NCBI GenBank assembly: GCA_026119935.1
Contig: JALRMH010000016.1
Location: forward strand, 310,001-374,000
Direction: 5' to 3'
DNA length: 64,000 nucleotides
Source of the DNA: Endothia cerciana
Lineage: Eukaryota; Ascomycota; Sordariomycetes; Diaporthales; Cryphonectriaceae
Positions 32,733-42,805 of this stretch are shown here, piece by piece. Each line of letters starts with the position of its first letter. Positions within the stretch are counted from its first letter, which is position 1. The notes below the pieces were generated by a model, which searched no databases, had not been told where the DNA came from, and saw nothing but the letters and a program-made list of their open reading frames with translations. The position numbers were made by a program, and so were the translations under genes.

Positions 32733-34018
32733 ATGACGACGACCCTGACGATGAACGATGGGGTTTCCATCCCACTAGTAGGCCCAGCCAGACCTTATCT
32801 CCCCTTTCTCGGATACCCACCCGGGTGGCTATAGGACCGCAGCGGTCTCATATAACCCCGCAAACCCGTATAAACTGACCACGCGAGACCTAAGCTCGCC
32901 TTCGGCACCGGCACCGCCCTCCTCCGCGCCAAGCTCATGGCCTCCTCCGGGCGCGACCCGCGCGGGCCCGGCGACGGGGCCGTCGACCGCGGCGTCGTCG
33001 AGATCATTAAGTCCGCCATCCGGGCCGGGTACCGGCACCTCGACACCGCGGAGATGTACCAGACGGAGCCGGAGCTCGGCGCGGCCATCGGGGAGGCGGT
33101 CGCCGAGGGCCTGGTGCGGCGGGAGGACCTCTTCGTGACGACCAAGATCTCGTCCGGGTACGCGCGCGCGGGGGAGAAGATCGACGTCAGCCTGCGGAAG
33201 CTGGGGCTGGACTATGTCGACCTGTGAGCCCCGGCCACTCCCCCCCCCCCCCTTTGGAAAACAGACAGGTCTCTAGCATCCCTGAGCTGGAGCCGGGTGG
33301 AAAGAGGCCCTCGGGGCTACCCTATCCAGCCTCTCCTGGATTTTTTTTATTTTTTTTTTACCAGCCTGCGCTGACCAGGCCGGCTTGTGTGTGTGTGTTA
33401 AATAGGTACCTCATCCACACACCCTACCACAAGGGCCCCGACGCCGACCTCGCCGCCGCCTGGGCCGCGATACAGGCCGTCAAGGCCAGCGGCAAGGCGC
33501 GGTCCATCGGCGTCTCGGGCTACCAGGTGGGGCACCTGCGCACGACGCTCGCGGGCGAGAAGACGACCGCCGCCCCGAGCATCAACCAGGTCGAGCTCCA
33601 CCCGTTCATGCAGTGCCGCGAGCTGCTGGCCTTCTCGCGCGAGAGGGGCATCGCCGTGGCCGCCTACGGCGCCCTGCACCCGCTCACGCGGAACCCGAGC
33701 CCGGGCGGGCCGCTGGACGGGGTGCTGGAGGGTATCGCGGCGCGGCACGGGGTGAGCACGGCCCTGGTCTGTCTGCGGTGGGGCATCGAGCTGGGCGCCG
33801 TGGTGGTGACGACGACACGGAGCGAGGAGAGGATGCGGGAGTTCCTGGGCGTGTTCGGCTTCCGGCTGGACGAGGACGAGGTGAGGCGGATCGCGGAGGC
33901 CGGGGTGGCGAGCCTGCCCGGCGGCAAGGAGCTCATCCCCCGGCAGGTGAACTATCACCGGCAGCTGGAGGCCCAGGCCCAGGCCGAGGCTGAGGCCGAG
34001 AAGACGAAGGGCTCGTAG
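32733..34018 (+). CDS. Aldo/keto reductase
   Basis: NADPH-dependent oxidoreductase with a TIM-barrel fold, cytosolic. Exons are 32733-32777, 32895-33223 and 33406-34018; 328 aa. The first exon encodes MTTTLTMNDGVSIPL and splices to LAFGTGTALL, the family opening. Active-site residues are visible: Asp and Tyr in RHLDTAEMYQTEPELG, Lys in VTTKISSG and His in LIHTPYHKG (rebuilt across intron 2). Further landmarks are IGVSGYQVGHL, INQVELHPFMQ, GIAVAAYGALHPL and the cofactor-phosphate region VVVTTTRSEERMREFL. The C-terminal tail has Ala/Gln/Glu repeats (QAQAEAEAEKTKGS). Intron 2 carries a C-run, a T-run and a GT repeat, so it is probably length-variable. Substrate unknown. Confidence 0.93.
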
Positions 34019-36160
34019 GATGAGAACACGGCAGCTTCTCCTCCTGACCGGCTCCGTGTCCCGTTGCTCCTCGCCCGCAGCTACAACAAGAAATACATCC
34101 CGTTGCTGCCGGCACTGGCCCCTCCAAGCGCCTGTGATAATGTCGGCTCCCGCGGACAGCGTCTGGGGACGGTATGGCTCGGCGTCCCGCCAACTCTGCC
34201 ACATGGTCGATACCACAGCCTGACGCCCCCTCGAGAACAGAATGATACAAGTCACACCATCTCAAGGGCCCGATGCCTTGACTGCTTCTTGACCAAGGCG
34301 CACTTGGCTCCGAACAGCTGCTACTTTACTTGGTGAATGACCCGAATATAAGTGCGAAGTACCTTGCGCTTGCCTCACGCGACCCGGCTCCCTCCCCCAA
34401 AGAACAAAAGGAGGAGGGGGGGGGGGCAATTGGCTGTGGAGGGGTCCGAAAAATTGGCCGAAGACCCTGACCAAGATTGAGTCTGTCACTTGGGCGATGC
34501 TTGTCAAAGATGGTACAGGGCAACCACTCGTGCTGACGTTGATGTAGTACTAGCCTAGGCATGGATGTTAAAAGGCAGCAATTCACCAAATGATTTTGTA
34601 AACTTCGAGGTCCAAACGACTCACCGGTGCCCGAGACGCCCAGTATCATGTCAGATCCTCACGAAGGGTGTGGGTGTGGGTTGATCTGATCAGAATCTGT
34701 GAGTCTATGAAGCACGGCGGCCACACAGTCCCATACTTGAACAGAGTCTGGTTGTGTGTTGGCGTGTGTTGCTGACCGTGCAGATGACCACCAAATGGCT
34801 CACTCATCCAGGGACCTGTATGCCGTGACGGCGTCTCAGCACCCTATCCACATGACTATGACGAGTCAGCGATCCAGCATCTGTTCGGCAGCCAGCACAG
34901 TCTAGGGTGGCAGCCCTCATCATGGCTAACTTGGCGATGAAAATCCGGGGTAGCTCCCGGCCTCTAAGTGTAGTCTGCCTCACACGTTCACAGTCCCCCC
35001 TCCCGTTGGACCGGAAGTGTCACGCAGTCTCCAAATCCTCGAAGTATCAGAAGTGAGTACCTGCTTAGGTTGGTCACGCGGCGTCTTCGTCATGCTTCGT
35101 CCCGTCGCTATTGGCCTGTTAATCATGCATCCACCTGCAGGCATGCATTGTATTCAATAGTTCCCTACATATACTCACTCGGTTGCGGCACTTTATCGGC
35201 CGATGGGTATTTAGCCCACCGCGTTGACAGTTTGGTCACACCTTTCAGAGCTCATATGAGTCTCAACGTCCGGGTAACATTTTCAAGTGTCCTTCATAAA
35301 ACGATCGGGGCGACAAGGAAAGGCAAAGGTCGAGACGTCTTCGGCCCTTTCGCACACCATCGCCTGGCCAGCCTCTGGGTTCGACGAGCACAGCAGAGGC
35401 TATGCCATACTCCTCCGTCTTCATGTTCTCTTACAGTCAATGGTATATAGGGCGTCTCAGACCTCTCATTCGCCCTGACCTGTTCCTGCAAAAATGGACT
35501 ACCGCATGACCATATCTCTCCTTTGCCTGTTCCTGTCGCGTGGCCCTGGTCGTTCGGCGATACCCTTCAGATCGATCCCTTGGCGACCCGAATTCTTGGT
35601 AGGTAATATGCTCAAAATGTGACGGGTTTCTTTACTGTAGTGTCACCATACACTCGAGCAGTTGATGCCCATGCCACGTGTGATAATCGCCTGCAGCGGT
35701 AGCCAACATGGAATGAACACCTGGGCATGCATTTCCAAGTAAGAATGCAAAGTCAGACAACTGCATATGGGCTCGGCGAGTCAATAAATCGGCCGCGGAG
35801 TGGTAGTATCGTCAGGCAGCATGCCACACTCGGTCAAGGCGATTCGTCGAAGCGGCGACGTGCCGGTGGCATACGGGCTCATCACGTCTGGAGGCTTTGC
35901 TTGGCACTTCCTCGACGTTGATGATGGACGTACTGCTGTGGCGGTCTGAGAAGTATATAAGCCGCTTGTTCGCTATACCCATCTGAAGATGTTGTGGCCG
36001 TAGGCAGTATTCGCGGCTTTCTAGGGTGCCAGTCACACGCAACTAACATCTTGCATCTTTGTATATATTGGGTTGAACAGTCTGCTTTTTCTCTTATTGT
36101 ACATAGCCAAGATTGCTTGCATCCAGGCTCCTGCCGTCCATAACTCTGCAAAGTATACAA
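34019..36160. other. Long intergenic region, no supported gene
   Basis: About 2.1 kb. A G-run lies at about 34421-34430. The composition becomes less GC-rich than to the left. Short frames on both strands show no resemblance to known proteins. A TATAAG near 35955 could belong to the GH16 promoter. Confidence 0.5.
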
Positions 36161-37094
36161 ATGGCTTCCCGTTCAACATTGCTAGTCCTCACTCTCACCT
36201 CTCTCGTAGCGGGATGGGCACCGCCGACCTATTCCGGCTTTACTGAAATATGGGGCGCTGATTTTCCTTATGCGGCCGGTGTTCCTCCGGACACCAACAA
36301 CTGGAATATTATCACCGGCTACCTGGGCGTCAACGCCGAGTGGGAAGAATACACATCTTCCTCCGCCAACGTGCAGTGCTCCGGGGGCCAGACGCTCCAG
36401 CTGGTCCCGTGGAGGGACTCTTCTACCGAGTACGGGTGGACCTCCGGGAGGGTCGAGTCCAAGTACACCTTTACACCTACCGCGGGCAAGGTCACGAGGG
36501 CCGAGGCCGATATCCGCTTTGGGACGAACGACATCAGCGCCAAGCAGGGCATCTGGCCGGCATTCTGGATGCTGGGCGACTCGCTCCGGCACGGCGGCAG
36601 CTGGCCGGCGTGCGGGGAGCTGGACGTCTTGGAGACCGTCGACGGCATCCTCACCGGTTACGGGACTGCGCACTGTGGTATCTATCCTGGAGGGGTCTGC
36701 AACGAGGGCACGGGGATCGGGAGTCACATTCCGATCCCAGATCAGAGCTGGCACGTCTGGAGGGTCGAGTGGGATCGGACGTCCAACAACTGGGAGACCG
36801 AAACGATCAAGTGGTCCATGGACGGGACAGTCTTCCAGACCCTTACTGGCAGCCAGCTGACCCAGGACACATGGACTGCCCTGTGCCACTCGCCGCTCTA
36901 CTTCATCCTCAATGTCGCTGTAGGCGGGACTTGGGTAGGTCAAAACATTCTGCCCCAGGTCTCGACCGCTATTTTCATTTAGAAGGGATCCAAGCTGACC
37001 AGGTCCACAGCCCGGATATCCAAACTCCGCGACTCTCGACGGATATGGAGCGATGATGGAGGTCGGATATGTTGCGCAATACGTCTCGAGCTGA
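36161..37094 (+). CDS. Secreted glycoside hydrolase family 16 endo-beta-1,3(4)-glucanase-like enzyme
   Basis: Exons are 36161-36934 and 37011-37094; 285 aa. The ATG at 36161 gives a clean signal peptide (MASRSTLLVLTLTSLVAGW), so an in-frame ATG slightly upstream is not preferred. The GH16 catalytic motif GELDVLE places the nucleophile and acid/base at about E153 and E158, with D155 between. Flanking landmarks are GRVESKYTFTP, KQGIWPAFWMLGD, HCGIYPGGVCNE, WHVWRVEWDR, IKWSMDGTVF and FILNVAVGGTW, continuing across the intron to PGYPNSATLDGYGAMMEVGY and the usual DYV-like ending (VAQYVSS). It probably cleaves mixed-linkage or beta-1,3-glucan outside the cell, for wall remodelling or plant polymer use. 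No GPI-anchor tail is present, so it should be released. Confidence 0.93.
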
Positions 37095-39157
37095 TTGGTC
37101 TCTACCATGCACCGTTGACGTGACGGAGATCATCTCCACTTCTAGATGTGTCAGTGTTTACAAGAATTAGGAGGAAAGGGTCCGCGGGCCCTAGACATTC
37201 GAATGTACGGCTCACCACCTTATAAACACAAGACGGATATTTTGGGGGGGGAGGGGGGAGGGGTTTCCCCTTCTTTGTCTCTTTTCTCTTTTTTCCTTCT
37301 TTGTCTCTTTTCTTTATATCTTGGAACAGTCCATGGATTTGAGCTCATCATGTTTCCCACATCGTCAGTGTCCCCTACTGACGAGGTGCTCATTCCGAGG
37401 GCGGCCGGATGTCGTAACAACCTGAGATCGAGACTACGGTGAGGAGAAGGGACTGCAGGGCCTAATGACCCTCATCTTATAATAACTCCATAGATTACTG
37501 TGAGAGGAAGGTTTAAGCGATGTGCTGTTCGCCTTGACTGCTTCAAGGTTTTCCATATTGCTTTTCGAAACAGTAGCGTAGCAGCCTTAGTCGAAGAACA
37601 GGGGGCAGTGATCTTTAGAAGTTGCCAGCCCGCCAGTCCAGTGCAAATGCCATTGATTCCTGAATCAGCCACGATTTGCGGCACACCAAACTACATATTG
37701 ATGGATATGTCATATAGAAGAGCAGTAAATGTCCGGCTTTAGCTATTATACATATGGTGGACGCCATGTAATTTGACGCCGGAACAAAAGACGCACCTGT
37801 AGATCCTACGGCTAGGCGCCTGGCAACGGCAATCGCGCGGTGTCGCGGTGGTCCACCTGGGCTCACACGCTCAGATGCTCGCCTTGCTTTTTGTACCACC
37901 TACATATCCGAAGGTGGTTTCTGATCCTTCAAGACACTTCCGATGTTGTACGGTCACGGCTTTGGAGCTTGTCGGGATCACGTACTCCGGCGGACTGAAG
38001 AACTCGAGCCAAGAGAGCCAACCATCGATGGCCGATTCAGTCCTCACAGATGCGATGGAGTTAGTCAAGGCAGTTGAAAGTGAATAGCTGGAACAGGTCA
38101 AGGAGAAAATCTCTTATCCTCCCAAGGCTAAACTTTTGTGTAGCCGGAGTATGTCCGAACTATGCCTATGCCGGCTGGCATCTAAGAAACCAACTAATTT
38201 TGATCGAGGCTTTGCTTTCCAGCCTGGCTATCATGAAGGCGTAGTTCAAATTTGACAATTGCGACGCTGGGACTCGCTCTAGAGTCCTGTTCATGCTACT
38301 GAGCGTCGTCAATGGCAACATGAGAAATACTGGGGCTGGGATTTGGCCTCTGACCTTTAAGATGTCCCTCGTCTACGACCTGCTCTTCGTTCGACCAGCT
38401 GGTTAAGCCTGGGGTTGAAGACTCCGAAGTAGTGACATGGGAGGGTCATTTGGCTCGAACTTCGAAACAATTGTGACGGTCATGGATGCTTCCCTCGACA
38501 ATGGGGATCCTCGGCATCAAAGAGGGCTGCGATACATAATAGGGCCGCTGAGCTGTGTCGTGCTCAAGAAAGCTGGGCTCGCCGAATGGGCTGAATCCCT
38601 TGCCCTCTCCATACCACCTTAAATATGAAGCCGACCACCACGCCTGACGACAGAACAAACTCGAGTCAATCTGCCAAGTTGATAGAGATCACTCGCACTA
38701 AGCTCTAGGTCCACTGGTAGCTCGGGAAGGGGTTCGCAAGACAAACTCCGCAAACTGGTGACCCTACTGGACCAACTCAGGGATCTTACGTTCAGTTTTA
38801 TACAGAAGCCGTCTTTAACCTAGCGACATGTATTCAATGACAGTCTTCAATAGCTTTGTATTTAAATGATTGGAAAGCAAGGCAAAGATTCTCATCGTTA
38901 AAGCCTCGATAGCAGTGGAAGTCGTAAGAGAAACGAACACTTCATTTATAAAAGCAAGCTGAGCTTGTTACATATTCTTGGCACATAAAGAGCTTCCATT
39001 ATGTGATAATTAACAAATATGACGTGGAAGGGGACTCGAACCAAAGGAATCTAGCTCGTTACACATAAAACCGTCTATTATTTTATTCTTCAAAGAAAGA
39101 TAAGACCAGAATAAAAGAAGCTCGTTCCTTAAGGCATAAGCTCTTTCTCTCTCAGTT
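37095..39157. other. Long intergenic, lower-GC region
   Basis: About 2 kb. It contains a G-run (37243-37262) and a pyrimidine-rich tract (37263-37318, repeated TTCTTTGTCTCTTTTCT). Composition is clearly more A+T-rich from about 38100 rightward, with many stop codons, as expected of decayed or mutated accessory DNA. Near 39025-39050 the minus strand reads GGTTCGAGTCC, a tRNA B-box match, but no tRNA folds around it. No gene is supported. Confidence 0.5.
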
Positions 39158-40811
39158 CTATAATTCCACAGTAGATTCCTCAAGCTCTACACCCAGCTCC
39201 CTGAATACACGATCATTACTCGGCGCCCATGACAACCGTGGCAATGAGTTCACATTTTAAGATTAGATACTCCTTCTCAAATGCCGCCCTACTCTGTCGG
39301 TGCTTGGGGTGCTTGTAAACAGCATCTTGACGGTAGCGGGTATGCTCGGATCCGCGGTGATGCGTAGTAGGCTCGAAAACACGGGCAACACCTCGGCCTC
39401 GAACTCATCGCGCTCGAACAGGACTACCCAGTCGACGATGCATACTAGCGTGGTCGTCTCGGGCAGGCGCCGTACTAGCCAGTCCAGCAGCTTAACCAAC
39501 TCATCGAGGCTGCCAGCCTGCAGAGCGGCGAGGTCGATTCCGCGGTGCAGCGGGCACGTATCGAAGGCGTGCTGGCGCAGCAGCTGGTCGATTAGGCTGG
39601 CGAGCATCGGGCGGGCGCCGACGTGGGTGCCGGGCTCGGCGACGTCGACGTGGCGCCCGCAGAACCACAACGCCAACACGACGCGCGGATTAGCTCGCAG
39701 CACCTGCGCCGGTTCTGAGGTAGACCACCTCCTGCTGAGTGGCATTATGCTCTGCAGACAAAGCATTCTAGATTAGACACGCGGTAGTCCTTGAGAGCAC
39801 CAACAAGAGAGGAAAACTTACGGTCCTTTAATCGTAGGTGGTCGCCTAGTAAGTGATTAAATGAGTCGGAATAGTCCGTCAGTTAGATTCTGTTTTTTTT
39901 TTTTTTTTTGAAGTATCTGCTTTAGAAGCTTTCGCGTCTCCTGAGAATCTTTGTTGGAAGGACCCATATGTCAGTTGTGTAGTCCGTGAACAGGCCGAGT
40001 GGAGGACCGGACGGCTGAGGGCATGCATACACATATGGACTTCGTGAATATGCGATTTCGCAGCTTCTTTCATAAGACTTCTGCTTTTATCCTTGATTAT
40101 ATCGAGGCTCTGTAGCAGATTGCTCTTGTAGTCGCCCCCAGTGAAGAGGGTTTTCCCGCTCTGCAGAACTTCACATGTCGGAGTTGCGCGTCAGCTCTCT
40201 GAGCGCTCGCAGATCGGGTAGCCATAACTTACTCTCATTGCTTAGTAGAAAGCCAATAGATCGCTCAATTGCTTCCAGTGTCGTGACAGTCAGATCCACG
40301 GATGTATTTTTGATGTTTAAGTCACTCGGGAAAGTTCCTAGGAAGAGCTCAACGTCCGAGAAGATCGGGATGAGCCCATCAAAGCCTTCAAGAACCCGTT
40401 TACGTACGCTTGCGGCAGTCTTGACGGCCTGAATGCGACCATCGTTAGTTATACAAGTCGGCCTCACCATCCGCCCTCGGCGTGTGCTCATCTTACATCC
40501 AAGAGAACTTCCACAGCACCTAAGACAGGCGTGGTATAAAGTCTGTTAGGGACAAGCTTCGACGCAGTGTTGGCTGCCTTTGCCACTGGGGTGATTTTTA
40601 TCGGCAACCTTCTGCTGATGTTTTTCGCAGCCACCCTGTCGGCCTCTCCCTCGCTCTGATATTTGGTCCTTGACGCTTCAAGCATATCGTATACGGCGTC
40701 CCAGTTGTCCTTCACCCGAATGTTATATTCGGTTCTAAATCGTCCTTCGGGCTCTGTCGCTGACCGAAATTTCTCCACGGCTTCGGGGAATATACGCTTC
40801 CAGAATTTCAT
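39158..40811 (-). pseudogene. Decayed STAND/Goodbye-type fungal NLR-like gene
   Basis: The N-terminal exons are readable: 40811-40497 (MKFWKRIFPEAVEKFRS on through W-x-AVYDMLEASRTKYQ and TTPVLGAVEVLLD) and 40428-40233 (AVKTAASVRKRVLEGFDGLI, TVTTLEAIERSIGFLLSNE), joined over a TAACTAACG branch site. This is the helical Goodbye/DUF7708-like N-terminus of fungal STAND proteins. A third block (from about 40160; SGKTLFTGGDYKSNLLQSLD) does not join in frame. Further breaks occur at the A17 run (39893-39909) and after TSTPSTDRV (near 39295), where the sequence moves through two more frames to LPRLSWAPS and RELGVELEE. The middle block ALWFCGRHVDVAEPGTHVG, then ETTTLVCIVDWVVLFERDEF, is a lineage-specific NTPase-like domain. 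No Walker A is visible. It is a dead copy. Confidence 0.72.
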
Positions 40812-40848
40812 GGCATTGATGCTTGTCCAAGTTAGATCTCTCCTGTCA

Positions 40849-42234
40849 GAGCGACGTTCATTTGCCTGAGACGCCGCCTGCTGTAGAAGGAGAAACCAAA
40901 CCGACGGAACGCAGGGAGAAGAACGAGCCCGATGCGTTCAAGCGCCTCGTTCCTGAGAAACGGCACCGTCCCATGATCGTGTCACTCATTTCCTAGCATT
41001 TCCGAGACAAAAAAGTCGACAGCAGGTCAAAGCGAGGAGTTCGATATCGTCAAAGGGAAAGGTCAGCGCTCTGCATGGCCTGAGGCGCCGGCGAAAATGC
41101 CAGACTGACGTCGATTGCAGGAAAGGGCCTGATTCTACTTCTTCACGGCGCCCCTGGGTGGGGAAAACGTCTACGGCTGGTTCGTACAATCGACACCGTT
41201 CTATAACTCTCTAAACTCTCTATGCTAACAGCTGCCTCCCAACAGAAAGAGTGGCGGAGATGTTCAAGAAGCCGCTGTTCCAAATCACCTGTGGCAAGTA
41301 GAATTCAGCTCGTACCATGCCACGCTTCATAAGCAATCGTTAACCCCAGTCGGTCTTGTTCCGTCCACCAGGCGATCTTGGGACAACCGCAACAGAAGTC
41401 GAGAAAGCCCTGGAGACGGGTTTTGCTCTGGCTAACAGGTGGGACTGCATCCCTCTCCTCGACGAGGCCCACGTCTTCCCCGCTGAGAGGACGAAAGAGG
41501 ACTAAAAGCGAAATGGACTTGTGGCAGGTCAGTCAAATTTACATGCATACCAGCCGTATTCTATTATCACAGCCACTAACAGGCCACTCCAGTCTTTCTG
41601 CGTGTAATGGAGGACTACGCCGGCATTCTCTTCCTAACAACTAATCGTATCGGCGACTTTGACGAGGCCTTTGTGTCGCGTATTCACATTAGTCTATACT
41701 ATCCAGCGCTAGATAGTCACAAGACTGCCGAGGTGTTCAGCATCAATATGGACATGATCGAGGAGCGCCTCGCTAAGAAGGGGCGAGTAATCAAAATCGA
41801 CAGGTTCAGCATCGGCAACTTCGCGGCCCAGCACTTTGCCGACCACCCGCAGGCGCGCTGGAACGGCGGGCACATCGGCGCTGGCGCTGGCCGAATTCGA
41901 GGCCCAGGGCAACAGCCACGAAGCCATTCTCAAGCCCGACGCCGTGATCACTCTAGGCGTGAAGCACTTTAAGACTGTGCGCGATGCTTACCTCGAGTTC
42001 ACCAAGTACATGGACGACCTGTACGGCACCAAATGTCGCGCGACGCGCCAAGGAATCCAAGCTGCTGGCCATTTGGGTCGACGAAACGACCGCGTCGTGG
42101 CCGGCGGGAGAATGGGAGGCGGGGGGGTGGACAAGAAGACGGCATTCTTCCTCAGGTCGCAGGGCCAACGGCTCGAGAACCATACAAACCCTATTGCTAG
42201 CCGCCACATAATACTCGCACAAGCATACGTATAA
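40849..42234 (+). pseudogene. Decayed, 5'-truncated fungal AAA+ ATPase
   Basis: This lies head to head with the preceding pseudogene. The readable pieces are DAFKRLVPEKRHRPMIVSLI, a TAG, HFRDKKVDS, EEFDIVKGKG, then Walker A LILLLHGAPGWGKTS (41130-41175), MFKKPLFQITCG, DLGTTATEVEKALETGFALA, Walker B CIPLLDEAHVFPAERTKED followed by TAA (about 41505), KRNGLVAVFL, the sensor-1 region YAGILFLTTNRIGDFDEAFV, RIHISLYYPALDS, and a C-terminal ARWNG...ALALAEFEAQGNS segment with a small deletion and frame changes. Intron remnants persist. Intact relatives in filamentous fungi carry a long N-terminal region (DUF7025-type) that is wholly missing here. Walker A has Trp where Val is usual, and Walker B has DEAH instead of DEAD. 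Clearly non-functional. Confidence 0.8.
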
Positions 42235-42805
42235 TCGCAGCTCTTGACTTCAGCTCTTTCTCCCTCTTGTGCACGAACCGCAAGGCTGTCCATATAGCGG
42301 AGGTGGATGCGGAGGCGGTGTGATTTGCAGATAGTCTGTATGAAGTATCGTTTCACAGCTGGAGGCGGTTGTTAAGGTGGCCTATCACTAGGCCAGCGCA
42401 GCATTCTAGTTCAAAAAGGATGTGAAGAAGACACGCTACCAAGTATTTGTGTGGATTGATAGGCTTGAGGAGTTGAAGGGAGCTGGCAACTGAGTGGCTG
42501 GCGGGCCGATTCGGGCCGGGCATCGGCCCGATCAGGCTGATGCCAAAACCCACAGCCTACATAGACCCAGCCTAGCCAGGCTGGCCTAGATAGCTTCCTT
42601 CCTTCTGAATACAACAACAACCACCTGAATCAACGACCTGTACTGTCTGCAGATCTGCTTCTGACGTTTGTGACCTACCAACAATTTGACTATTTGAGTA
42701 TTGTAAGAGTCACGTGGACTGCATCATCAATGTCAGATGACCTCAGAAGTCCCCGCTATCACTTTTCATGACGTCTGACTTCATTCTGTCCGCCATGCAT
42801 CCCTG
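42235..42805. other. Intergenic upstream of the HET gene
   Basis: About 570 nt. It includes a short GGCC/CGGGCC-rich imperfect palindromic stretch at 42498-42540 (GGCGGGCCGATTCGGGCCGG) and otherwise nothing notable. It presumably carries the HET gene promoter. Confidence 0.5.

Noticed and set aside
33398..34255. Minus-strand open frame of about 285 codons
   Set aside because: Antisense to exon 3 of the aldo/keto reductase; His/Arg/Gln-rich shadow of a GC-rich coding exon.
39020..39060. Perfect tRNA B-box match (GGTTCGAGTCC, minus strand)
   Set aside because: No A-box at the proper distance, no acceptor stem and no T-stem pairing. At best a degenerate tRNA or SINE trace in AT-rich DNA.
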